Shown here piece by piece: positions 1-7,876 of a DNA stretch of 64,000 nt (position 1 is the stretch's first letter; each line of letters starts with the position of its first letter). The translations under genes and the position numbers were made by a program. The notes beneath the pieces were generated by a model. The model was not told where the DNA came from and did no database searches. It saw only the letters and a program-made list of their open reading frames with translations. This DNA comes from Undibacterium parvum. GTDB taxonomy: Bacteria; Pseudomonadota; Gammaproteobacteria; Burkholderiales; Burkholderiaceae_D. Location of the stretch: NCBI RefSeq assembly GCF_003955735.1, contig NZ_CP034464.1:2418001-2482000 (forward strand), given 5' to 3'.

Positions 1-1562
1 GCGCAAAAACACCGCAGGCGCCAGCCTTGCGTTATCAATCTAAGGACACCGATTACGCCAGCCTGCTGCGCCAGGTCAAGCAACTGGCCAGCGGCTATCT
101 AAATCAAGGAATAGCGCGCTCTGAGCGCATCGCAATTTATCTGGAGAAACGGCCGGAAGCGGTAATCGCCATGTTCGCCGCCTCTGCTGCGAGTGCCGCC
201 TTTGTTCCTGTCAATCCACTCCTGAAAGCCGAGCAAGTGGCGTATATCCTGGCCGACTGCAATGTAAAAATTTTAGTCACTTCGGCGCAGCGTTTGCGTA
301 GCCTGACTCAGGTATTGGCGGCCTGCCCCGACTTACACAGCGTCATCGTGCTCGATACCGAAACCGTCGACCAGTTAAAGCTAGCTGCCACTATCCAGTG
401 CTTGACTTGGACGCAGGCATTGGCCGCAGCTGAGCTGGCACCGGCTGCCGCGCCTTGTATTGATGTCGATATGGCGGCCATCTTATATACCTCGGGCAGT
501 ACCGGCAAACCCAAAGGCGTGGTGCTGTCGCATCGCAATTTATTGGCGGGTGCGGCGAGTGTTGCCGGCTACCTTCACAATCAAAGCAGCGACCGCATAC
601 TCGCCGTTTTACCGCTCAGTTTTGATTACGGATTGAGTCAGGTAACGACCGCATTGAGCGTCGGTGCCTGCGTGGTTTTGATGAATTATCTGATGCCGCA
701 AGACATAGTGCGCGCAGTCGCAAGCGAAAATATTACCGGACTAGCCGCAGTGCCGCCGCTATGGCTACTGTTGGCGCAGCAAAAATGGCCGGCTGTCAGT
801 GCTTTGCGCTACCTGACTAATTCGGGTGGTGCCATGCCTAAAACTACCCTAGAGGCTTTGCGGGCGCTGTTTCCGTCTGCGAAAATCTATCTAATGTACG
901 GCCTCACCGAGGCCTTTCGTTCTAGTTACCTCGATCCTGAAGAGCTGGATGCCCGACCAGACTCGATAGGTAAGGCGATACCCGGGGCAGAGTTAATCGT
1001 GATGAATCAACAGGGCCAGGTATGCGCTGCTAATGAAGCTGGAGAATTGGTGCATCGTGGCGCGCTGGTGGCTTTGGGTTACTGGAACGATGTAGAGAAA
1101 ACGGTGGAACGATTCCGCCCCCTGCCGCCACGTTTGGCTGGCCTGCCTTTGCCAGAAATCGCGGTTTGGTCGGGCGATACGGTACGCATGGATGAACAAG
1201 GTTACCTGTATTTTATCGGTCGCGAAGATGACATGATCAAGGTTTCTGGTTACCGCATCAGCCCTAGCGAAGTCGAAGAGGTGGTGGCTGACTATCTTGC
1301 TTTGAATGAACTGGCCGCGGTCGGTGTGCCACACCCGCAATTGGGGCAGGCGATCGTGCTGGTGCTCAAGCAAAATGCCCAACAGAGCTTGCAGGCGGAG
1401 GCGATCAGACAGCATTGCCAGCAAAAATTACCAGGCTATATGCAGCCGGCGCATATACAGATCGTGGCAGAAAATTTACCGCGCAATGCGAATGGAAAAA
1501 TAGACAGAAAATCCCTGCAAGCGCAGTTTCAGAATATTTTTATTGCTAGCGAGCAGGCATGA
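1..1562 (+). CDS. Acyl-CoA ligase (AMP-forming), exosortase A system-associated; 5' end outside window
   Basis: ANL-superfamily adenylate-forming enzyme that would activate a carboxylic acid with ATP and transfer it to CoA or a carrier thiol. Visible motifs are the phosphate loop YTSGSTGKPKG (about residue 154 counted from the TTG at 27), YGLTEA, the hinge region IKVSGYRISPSEVEE and the C-terminal catalytic-lysine motif NANGKIDRK. The reading frame stays open to base 3 with no good start, and the first visible residues already lie inside the N-terminal domain, so the gene begins upstream. The next gene is a PLP decarboxylase of the type paired with this ligase (TIGR03098/TIGR03099) in XrtA exopolysaccharide loci. 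The substrate is unknown. Confidence 0.85.
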   Translation, partial: AKTPQAPALRYQSKDTDYASLLRQVKQLASGYLNQGIARSERIAIYLEKRPEAVIAMFAASAASAAFVPVNPLLKAEQVAYILADCNVKILVTSAQRLRSLTQVLAACPDLHSVIVLDTETVDQLKLAATIQCLTWTQALAAAELAPAAAPCIDVDMAAILYTSGSTGKPKGVVLSHRNLLAGAASVAGYLHNQSSDRILAVLPLSFDYGLSQVTTALSVGACVVLMNYLMPQDIVRAVASENITGLAAVPPLWLLLAQQKWPAVSALRYLTNSGGAMPKTTLEALRALFPSAKIYLMYGLTEAFRSSYLDPEELDARPDSIGKAIPGAELIVMNQQGQVCAANEAGELVHRGALVALGYWNDVEKTVERFRPLPPRLAGLPLPEIAVWSGDTVRMDEQGYLYFIGREDDMIKVSGYRISPSEVEEVVADYLALNELAAVGVPHPQLGQAIVLVLKQNAQQSLQAEAIRQHCQQKLPGYMQPAHIQIVAENLPRNANGKIDRKSLQAQFQNIFIASEQA

Positions 1563-1604
1563 GGATGCACAACTACGCCCAAGCAAATTTAACAACAGGC
1601 AGGC

Positions 1605-1670
1605 CGCTGGCGCAGTATCCATGCGCCTTTCCAGCCTATCTGCCCGCAAAGCCGCATGGGGATTGCGGCT
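1605..1670. repeat. Degenerate REP-like palindrome
   Basis: Decayed member of the palindrome family found at ten other places in this window. It keeps TATCCATGCGCC on the left, the CCAGCCTATCTGCCCGC centre and GCCGCATGGGGATTGCGG on the right, but the arms are mismatched. Confidence 0.55.
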
Positions 1671-1690
1671 TGAGCCTGCTGCCTTATCGC

Positions 1691-1756
1691 TTCTTAGTTC
1701 GGTCTCTTAGTTCAGTCTCTCAGTTCAGCAATCTCACCTCAGCAATCTCACCTCAG
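1691..1756. repeat. Two adjoining short direct repeats
   Basis: A CTTAGTTC/CAGTTC motif is repeated about every 13 bases, followed directly by two perfect copies of AGCAATCTCACCTC. They lie between the ligase and decarboxylase genes and probably reflect slippage. No function is suggested. Confidence 0.6.
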
Positions 1757-1781
1757 CCGCCACGGATAGCGCATGCCCACT

Positions 1782-3011
1782 ATGAATAAACCACAGCATG
1801 CGCCACTCACGCAGTTTGCAGTCCAGGACGGCTGCTTGCAAGTCGCTGGTATCCCTTTGACACGGCTGGCGCTGCGGGTAGGCAGTACGCCGTTCTATGC
1901 TTTCGATAGAGCATTGCTGGATGCGCGTATTGTGCAGCTACGTCAAATCCTCCCGGGTGGTCTGCAGCTGCATTATTCGATTAAGGCCAATCCTATGTCG
2001 GCGCTAGTGCAGCACATGGCTGGCCTGGTCGATGGCCTTGATGTCGCTTCTGGCGGCGAACTAAAGTGTGCGTTGGATACTGGTATGCCAACCGAACACA
2101 TCAGTTTCGCCGGGCCTGGCAAAACCGATGCCGAGTTGAGTCAGGCCGTGGCGGCGCAAGTGCTGATCCATCTCGAATCTTCTTCAGAATTAGAACGTCT
2201 GAACCACATTGCGATCGCGCTGGGCATGCGTCCCAAAGTAGTCCTGCGTATCAATCCAGATTTCGAATTGAAGTCGTCTGGGATGAAGATGAGCGGCGGT
2301 TCTAAGCCCTTCGGTGTCGATGCCGAGCAAGCGCCGCAACTATTGCAACGCATAGGCACACTGAACATGGATTTTTACGGCTTGCAAATTTTTTGTGGCT
2401 CACAAAATCTGAAGGCGCAAGCCATCATAGAGGCGCATGCGAACACCTTTCAACTGGCCTTGAAACTGGCGGAATATGCGCCGCGTCCTTTGCGTTTGCT
2501 CAATATCGGGGGCGGCTTTGGTATCCCGTATTTCCCTGGTGAAACCGCACTTGAATTGCATAGCATTGCCGACCATTTGCAACTATGGATGCAACGCTTG
2601 GCAAACGAGCTGCCGGCGGCCGCGGTGGTGTTAGAACTTGGTCGATATTTAGTCGGCGAGGCCGGCATTTATGTCGCCAAAGTGATCGATAAAAAAGTCT
2701 CGCGCGGACAAATTTTTTTAGTGACCGATGGCGGCATGCATCACCACCTGGCTGCCTCCGGTAATTTGGGTCAAGTCATACGCAAGAATTATCCAGTCGC
2801 GATCGGCAATAAAATGGCTGCAGAGAATAAGGAATTGGTCAACGTGGTCGGCCCGCTGTGTACACCTTTGGATATTTTGGCCGATCAAATGCTACTGCCT
2901 GTGGCCGAAGTCGGCGACTTGCTGGTGGTATTCCAGTCCGGTGCCTATGGATTAAGCGCCAGCCCTAGCCAATTTTTAAGTCATAGAGCTGCGCTGGAGG
3001 TTCTGGTTTAG
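1782..3011 (+). CDS. PLP-dependent decarboxylase, exosortase A system-associated
   Basis: Fold-type III (alanine-racemase-like) decarboxylase of the ornithine/diaminopimelate group; TIGR03099 is the matching XrtA-associated family. The PLP lysine is in HYSIKANP (Lys68). The glycine-rich phosphate-binding segment is LNIGGGFGIPY and the C-terminal domain has the substrate/PLP cysteine motif GPLCTPLD and GAYGLSASPSQF. At about 409 residues it is normal length. I chose the ATG at 1782; an ATG three codons earlier (1773) is possible and neither has a clear ribosome site. It follows the acyl-CoA ligase by 220 bases that hold repeats. The probable role is making an amine or amino-acid derivative for the exopolysaccharide; the substrate is not known. 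Confidence 0.85.
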   Translation: MNKPQHAPLTQFAVQDGCLQVAGIPLTRLALRVGSTPFYAFDRALLDARIVQLRQILPGGLQLHYSIKANPMSALVQHMAGLVDGLDVASGGELKCALDTGMPTEHISFAGPGKTDAELSQAVAAQVLIHLESSSELERLNHIAIALGMRPKVVLRINPDFELKSSGMKMSGGSKPFGVDAEQAPQLLQRIGTLNMDFYGLQIFCGSQNLKAQAIIEAHANTFQLALKLAEYAPRPLRLLNIGGGFGIPYFPGETALELHSIADHLQLWMQRLANELPAAAVVLELGRYLVGEAGIYVAKVIDKKVSRGQIFLVTDGGMHHHLAASGNLGQVIRKNYPVAIGNKMAAENKELVNVVGPLCTPLDILADQMLLPVAEVGDLLVVFQSGAYGLSASPSQFLSHRAALEVLV

Positions 3012-3142
3012 CGCGGCAATGTGCTGGAAGCCACGGCTAAGTCCTAAATATGATGCAAAAAATACCAAAGTTCATTACACTGCAAAGTCTGGGTGCTGCT
3101 ACTAAAACAGGTCTTTTTTAACGGAAATTTATTCCCTACACC

Positions 3143-3925
3143 ATGAATAATTCATCGCTTCTGAAGTATGTTTTATGTACGACCCTGATGCTATCCTTTG
3201 CGCAAGCCGGATACGCGGTAGATTTCCCATCCCTAGTCAAAAATATCAAACCTTCTATCGTGGCGATCGCCACCTTTGAGAAAACCCGCGCACCGGCCGT
3301 TAGTTTTTCCGGCACTGGCTTTGTGGTGGGCGATGGTTTAACAGTTATTACCAACGCCCACGTGGTCAACGGCTCCTTAAAAGTGAGCACTGACAACGGC
3401 ACCGAACCTAGTCTGGGTATCCTGGTCGCCAAAGGCGAGGGTACAGAATTTAGAAGCGCTACCATCATCGCGATTGATGAAGAACATGATCTGGCGAGAC
3501 TGAGAGTCACCGGCAGCCCTTTACCGGCATTAGAGTTAGGCGAGGCCGACAGTGTGGTTGAAGGCCAGGCGATCGCGTTTACCGGATTTCCGCTGGCGAT
3601 CAGTCTGGGTTTTCACCGCGCCACGCATAAGGGCACGGTCGCGGCGATTACGCCTATCGTCAAGCCTGCACAAGATTCACGTCGGCTCGACCCTAAAGTG
3701 GTGGCACAACTGCGACGTACACCGTATTCTGTATTTCAGCTCGATGCCACCGCCTATCCGGGCAATAGCGGCAGCCCGGTCTACGAGACAGAAACCGGAC
3801 GCGTCATCGGCGTGATCAATATGGTGTTTGTCAAAGGACTCAAGGAAACCGCGATTACCAATCCTAGTGGCATCACTTATGCGATACCGGTTAATTATGT
3901 CCAAGAATTACTGCAAAAAAAGTAG
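3143..3925 (+). CDS. Secreted trypsin-like (HtrA-type, S1C) serine protease without PDZ domain
   Basis: An N-terminal signal peptide ends near AQAGYAVD (about residue 26), so the protein is probably periplasmic. The catalytic triad is readable: His73 in TNAHVV, Asp116 in EEHDLARL and Ser209 in YPGNSGSPV, with the usual FTGFP and GRVIGVIN segments. At 260 residues it consists of the protease domain only; HtrA/DegP proteins usually carry one or two PDZ domains behind it. It stands alone between the PLP decarboxylase and the UDP-sugar dehydrogenase, followed by a MITE-like repeat. A role in processing or quality control of exported XrtA-system proteins is an inference from position. Confidence 0.85.
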   Translation: MNNSSLLKYVLCTTLMLSFAQAGYAVDFPSLVKNIKPSIVAIATFEKTRAPAVSFSGTGFVVGDGLTVITNAHVVNGSLKVSTDNGTEPSLGILVAKGEGTEFRSATIIAIDEEHDLARLRVTGSPLPALELGEADSVVEGQAIAFTGFPLAISLGFHRATHKGTVAAITPIVKPAQDSRRLDPKVVAQLRRTPYSVFQLDATAYPGNSGSPVYETETGRVIGVINMVFVKGLKETAITNPSGITYAIPVNYVQELLQKK

Positions 3926-4024
3926 GCCTTACGCAAAACCGCCCCAGCGTTGTTGTATCCGTCTTGCCGTACTAAAGTACTGTCTTCGACGCTACGCCTA
4001 GCTGGGACAATTTAGCGTAAGTCC
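3924..4024. repeat. MITE-like inverted-repeat element, copy 1
   Basis: About 100 bp bounded by TTACGCAAAAC at the left and TTTAGCGTAAG at the right, with an internal dyad GTACTAAAGTAC. A second copy in the opposite orientation lies at 37378-37480 and a decayed one near 52.8 kb. It has no coding capacity. Confidence 0.75.
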
Positions 4025-4100
4025 TAAAAAGATGTAAAGCCAGGCCCGCGATATCGAAAATGATGTCGGTTTATTTTAATTTTATTCAGATGAGGATTTT

Positions 4101-5381
4101 ATGACTATCGTAGGCGTGGTGGGACTGGGATATGTGGGCATGCCGCTGGCAGTAGAGTTCGGTAAAAAAATGACGACGATAGGCTTTGATCTATCGGCAA
4201 AAAAAATTGCCAGTTACCAAAAATTTATCGACCCGACCGGCGAACTGTCTACGCCCGAGTTAGAAGCGGCGCGCCACCTCAGCGTCAGTACCGATCCCAG
4301 CACTCTGGGGCAAGCCGATTACGTGGTGATCGCGGTGCCGACGCCAGTCGATCTGGCACATAATCCAGATTTCACTCCGCTCATCGGTGCCAGCGTTACC
4401 GTAGGCAAGCACATGAAGCGCGGCGCCATCGTGATCTACGAGTCGACCGTGTACCCGGGCGCGACTGAAGAAGTCTGCATCCCGGTATTGGAAAAACACT
4501 CTGGCTTGAAATGGAAAGAAGATTTTCATGTCGGGTTTTCACCCGAGCGGATTAATCCCGGCGACAAAGAACATACTTTAACCAGCATCTTAAAAATCGT
4601 CTCTGGCGATGATGCCGACACCCTAGATAAAATCGCCAAGCTGTACGAAACCATCATCCGCGCAGGCGTGCATAGAGCCACCAGCATCAAGGTGGCCGAA
4701 GCCGCCAAGGTCATAGAAAACACCCAGCGTGATTTGAATATCGCGCTGATGAACGAATTGGCGATTATTTTCGATATGATAGGCATCGATACGCTGGAAG
4801 TATTGCAGGCGGCCGGTACCAAATGGAATTTCCTGAACTTCCGTCCTGGTTTGGTAGGCGGCCATTGCATCGGTGTCGATCCGTATTACCTGACCCACAA
4901 GGCCGACATGCTGGGTTACCATCCGCAAGTGATCTTAGCCGGTCGTAGAATTAACGACGGCATGGCCAAGTTTATCGCTGAAAAAGTCGTCAAGGAAATC
5001 ATCAAGGCCGGCCATCATGTGAAGGGTTGCGTGGTCAATGTGATGGGACTTACTTTCAAAGAAAATTGCCCGGATTTACGCAATTCTAAAGTGGCAGATA
5101 TGATTTTTGAGCTGCAATCTTACGGCGTCGATGTGCACATCTACGATCCGCTGGCCGATAGCGCCGAGGCCGAGCATGAATATGGTCTGAAGCTAGAATC
5201 ATGGGAAGATTTACCACTCGCCACGGTGACGATTGCCGCGGTTTCGCATGCAGAATTGATGGCGCGTCCCTTGTCCGACTACCAGGCTAAGTCAAGTGCC
5301 GATGCCTGCTTCGTCGACATCAAATCCAAATATGATCAAGCCGCCCTGCGCGCGGCGGGATTTACTGTCTGGCGTCTGTAA
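4101..5381 (+). CDS. Nucleotide-sugar dehydrogenase (UDP-GlcNAc/UDP-GalNAc 6-dehydrogenase, TviB/WbpA type)
   Basis: Oxidises the C6 hydroxyl of a UDP-N-acetylhexosamine to the uronic acid with two NAD+. The N-terminal Rossmann motif is GLGYVG at residues 8-13. The catalytic cysteine is Cys256 in [12 protein letters not shown], and [14 protein letters not shown] helices and a C-terminal UDP-binding domain follow. At 426 residues the length fits the TviB/WbpA branch. An epimerase follows after 18 bases, the same pairing as TviB/TviC of Vi antigen synthesis and common in XrtA loci, so the pair likely makes UDP-HexNAc uronic acid for the exopolysaccharide. Which HexNAc is used cannot be told from sequence alone. 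Confidence 0.88.
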   Translation: MTIVGVVGLGYVGMPLAVEFGKKMTTIGFDLSAKKIASYQKFIDPTGELSTPELEAARHLSVSTDPSTLGQADYVVIAVPTPVDLAHNPDFTPLIGASVTVGKHMKRGAIVIYESTVYPGATEEVCIPVLEKHSGLKWKEDFHVGFSPERINPGDKEHTLTSILKIVSGDDADTLDKIAKLYETIIRAGVHRATSIKVAEAAKVIENTQRDLNIALMNELAIIFDMIGIDTLEVLQAAGTKWNFLNFRPGLVGGHCIGVDPYYLTHKADMLGYHPQVILAGRRINDGMAKFIAEKVVKEIIKAGHHVKGCVVNVMGLTFKENCPDLRNSKVADMIFELQSYGVDVHIYDPLADSAEAEHEYGLKLESWEDLPLATVTIAAVSHAELMARPLSDYQAKSSADACFVDIKSKYDQAALRAAGFTVWRL

Positions 5382-5399
5382 TTTTCACCCGTATTAAAC

Positions 5400-6440
5400 A
5401 TGACTAAATTTGAAGATGTACAGCAAGCGCTACACACGCATCAAGCCACCTGGTTAATCACCGGCGTGGCTGGTTTCATTGGTTCAAATCTACTGGAAAC
5501 TTTACTCAAGCTCAATCAGAAAGTGCGGGGGCTGGATAATTTTTCGACTGGCTATCAGCATAATCTGGATCAGGTGCAGGCTCTGGTGGGGCCAGACTTA
5601 TTCAAGAATTTTCAGATGATAGTCGGTGACATCACCAACTTTAAAGATTGCCAGCTGGCCTGTCAGGGTGTCGATTACGTCTTGCATCATGCTGCGCTAG
5701 GCTCAGTCCCGCGCTCGCTGGAAGATCCTATCCTGACCAATGCGAATAACGTCACTGGCTACCTCAACATCATCACCGCTGCGCGCGATGCCAAGGTAAA
5801 ACGCTTTGTGTACGCGGCATCGAGTTCCACTTATGGCGATCACCCTGGTCTACCCAAGGTCGAAGCGGTGATAGGCAAGCCTTTGTCACCTTATGCAGTC
5901 ACCAAATACGTCAATGAACTATATGCCGACGTGTTTGCGCGTTGCTACGGTCTCGATACTATCGGTCTGCGTTATTTCAATGTGTTTGGTCCGCGCCAAG
6001 ATCCAAATGGTGCGTACGCGGCAGTGATACCGCAATGGGTCGCGGCCTTGATTAAAAACCAGACTCTACGCGTCAATGGCGATGGTGAAACCACGCGTGA
6101 TTTCTGTTTTATCGCCAACGTCGTACAAGCCAATCTGCTGGCTGCACTGAGTGACAATCCTGAAGCCGGCAACCAGGTTTATAACGTGGCACTCAACGAT
6201 AGCACCAGCCTCAATCAGCTGTATCAAATGATGAAAGCCTTATTGATCGCCGATTTTCCGCATCTGGCACAGCATCATGCCACTTACGCACAATTTAGAA
6301 ATGGCGACATCCGGCATTCTCAGGCCGATATCAGTAAAGCCAGGAAGCTGCTCGGTTATCAGCCCACGCATAGGGTAGACCAGGGTCTGCATGAAGCCAT
6401 GCAATGGTATAAGCAGAATTTACTGAACCAGACTGAATAA
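5400..6440 (+). CDS. NAD-dependent epimerase, UDP-N-acetylglucos(uron)amine 4-epimerase (TviC/WbpP-like)
   Basis: Extended short-chain dehydrogenase. The NAD motif is TGVAGFIG (Gly22, Gly25, Gly28), followed by the acidic [12 protein letters not shown] segment. The catalytic residues are Ser142/143 in AASSSTYGD and Tyr165/Lys169 in PYAVTKY. It interconverts the C4 configuration of UDP-N-acetylhexosamines or their uronic acids through a 4-keto intermediate. Its 346 residues match TviC and WbpP. It begins 18 bases after the dehydrogenase stop and is surely co-transcribed with it. Confidence 0.87.
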   Translation: MTKFEDVQQALHTHQATWLITGVAGFIGSNLLETLLKLNQKVRGLDNFSTGYQHNLDQVQALVGPDLFKNFQMIVGDITNFKDCQLACQGVDYVLHHAALGSVPRSLEDPILTNANNVTGYLNIITAARDAKVKRFVYAASSSTYGDHPGLPKVEAVIGKPLSPYAVTKYVNELYADVFARCYGLDTIGLRYFNVFGPRQDPNGAYAAVIPQWVAALIKNQTLRVNGDGETTRDFCFIANVVQANLLAALSDNPEAGNQVYNVALNDSTSLNQLYQMMKALLIADFPHLAQHHATYAQFRNGDIRHSQADISKARKLLGYQPTHRVDQGLHEAMQWYKQNLLNQTE

Positions 6441-6470
6441 GCTCATGCAGCGACAGTCAGAGGTTTTTTG

Positions 6471-7574
6471 ATGCGTGCAGTGCGCGTTTTCATGCAGTTA
6501 GATAGTCTGCCTGAGGCATATCGAACTTTGATGTCGGAGGCGGAATCGGCATCGAATTTCTTTTCCAGCTACGCGTGGTTGCAGACTCTGCATGCACATT
6601 CACTGGGGGCGGAACACAGCTTGCGCCTGTATGGCTTGGAGAAAAATGGCCAGCCCTTGTTGTTGCTGCCGCTGTGCTTTAACTCCCACCAGCGCAGCGT
6701 TTTCCAGGCACCGGCTTTACTCGCCGCCTCTAATTACTATAGCTCACTGTTCAGCCTGATCCGCGCCTCTGAGCCAGCGGCGACCCAAGACGAACTGAAT
6801 TTTTTGCTTCATCACATTGCGCAGGAAGTGCCGCGTTGGGGCAGTCTCGATCTGCATCCGCTGGCGCTGGAGGCCAGGCAATTACCCACGATGGAGATCG
6901 CCTGCCGTGCTGCGGGGATGGCAGTGCAGCGTTATTTTTGTTTTGGAAATTGGTATCTCAAACTCAACGGCCGCAGTTTTCCTGAGTATTTCGAGAGCCT
7001 GCCATCGCGCCTGAAGAACACCCTGAAAAAGAAGCAAAAGCAAGCCAGTAAAAATCACAATTTGCAGTTCAAGCTGGTGCAAACGCCAGCGCAATTAGTC
7101 ACGGCGCAGGCCGCATATGAACAAGTCTATCGCGCCAGCTGGAAGCCCTCTGAAGCCCAACCTGAATTCATTGCAGCGCTGATGCTGCTGTGCGCCCAGC
7201 AAGGCAGCCTGCGCCTGGGCCTGGCCTATCTGGATGGACAGCCGGTCGCGGCCCAACTGTGGATCGTGCATCAAGCTAGCGCCTTGATTTATAAACTTGC
7301 CTACGATGAACGTCATGCACAACTCTCTATCGGTTCTCTGCTTACCTGCCACATGATGCAGCAGGTGATCGACGTTGATAGAGTGAGCGAAGTCGACTAC
7401 CTGACCGGTGACGATGCGTATAAACAGGATTGGATGTCGGATAGGCGCGAACGCTGGGGTCTGCGCGCCTACAACTTGCGCAGCCCGGCTTCTGTGTTGG
7501 CGGCAGCCTGGCATCTAGGGCGCCAGCAACTCAAACGTCAGTTGCAGCGGGCGGCGGCCATTTTTAAAACATGA
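6471..7574 (+). CDS. GNAT-fold acyltransferase of the CelD/BcsL (FemAB-like) group, EPS-associated
   Basis: Protein of 367 residues whose C-terminal half carries the Acetyltransf_6/CelD-like fold: the RLKNTLKKKQKQA segment, the SLRLGLAYLDGQPVAAQLW strand pair, then ALIYKLAYDE and DYLTGDDAYKQDWM. Such proteins occur in many exopolysaccharide and XrtA loci and probably transfer an acyl or aminoacyl group to a sugar or lipid precursor; the substrate is unknown. No signal peptide or membrane segment is seen, so it is cytoplasmic. The ATG at 6471 follows an AGAGG-like ribosome site, better than the TTG one codon earlier. It is the last gene before the PrsT gene. Confidence 0.75.
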   Translation: MRAVRVFMQLDSLPEAYRTLMSEAESASNFFSSYAWLQTLHAHSLGAEHSLRLYGLEKNGQPLLLLPLCFNSHQRSVFQAPALLAASNYYSSLFSLIRASEPAATQDELNFLLHHIAQEVPRWGSLDLHPLALEARQLPTMEIACRAAGMAVQRYFCFGNWYLKLNGRSFPEYFESLPSRLKNTLKKKQKQASKNHNLQFKLVQTPAQLVTAQAAYEQVYRASWKPSEAQPEFIAALMLLCAQQGSLRLGLAYLDGQPVAAQLWIVHQASALIYKLAYDERHAQLSIGSLLTCHMMQQVIDVDRVSEVDYLTGDDAYKQDWMSDRRERWGLRAYNLRSPASVLAAAWHLGRQQLKRQLQRAAAIFKT

Positions 7575-7576
7575 TG

Positions 7577-7650
7577 CCGCTAACGCGCATATTCCATGCG
7601 GCTTTGCGGCCAGATAGGCTGGAGACCCGCATGGAATATGCGTGCTGGGC
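7577..7650. repeat. REP-like palindrome
   Basis: Arms GCGCATATTCCATGCGG and CGCATGGAATATGCG enclose a centre that reads CGGCCAGATAGGCTGGAG, the first of two centre types. It lies directly behind the acyltransferase stop codon. Confidence 0.85.
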
Positions 7651-7673
7651 TTTGCTTAATCGGAAAAAGGAAA

Positions 7674-7763
7674 ATGCGGAGTAAGGACGAGCTGATTTTG
7701 GAAATCAACAAAGATGAAATTTTGCAACAAATCACAGCTTTTTCGCAGGCGGTGAAAGTTTAA
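7674..7763 (+). CDS. Possible 29-residue small protein (uncertain)
   Basis: A short frame starts with ATG four bases after AAAAAGG and reads MRSKDELILEI, then about 18 more residues, ending in VKV and TAA. It is charged and amphipathic with a plausible ribosome site. It sits between the REP-like palindrome and the PrsT gene. It may equally be a gene remnant or chance; no family is recognised. Confidence 0.2.
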   Translation: MRSKDELILEINKDEILQQITAFSQAVKV

Positions 7764-7876
7764 TTTTCTGGCAATGTGGATGCCAGTGAAAAGTGGTGTA
7801 ATCTTGAAAAACGTAGTGTTTGAATAAGAATTTCTGTGGTTTAGCCCGTCTTTATGTGAGTCAACAAGGATTAACT

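Noticed and set aside
1559..1789. 76-codon frame overlapping the ligase stop
   Set aside because: It runs through a degenerate REP-like palindrome and tandem repeats and overlaps the next gene start, so it is most likely chance.
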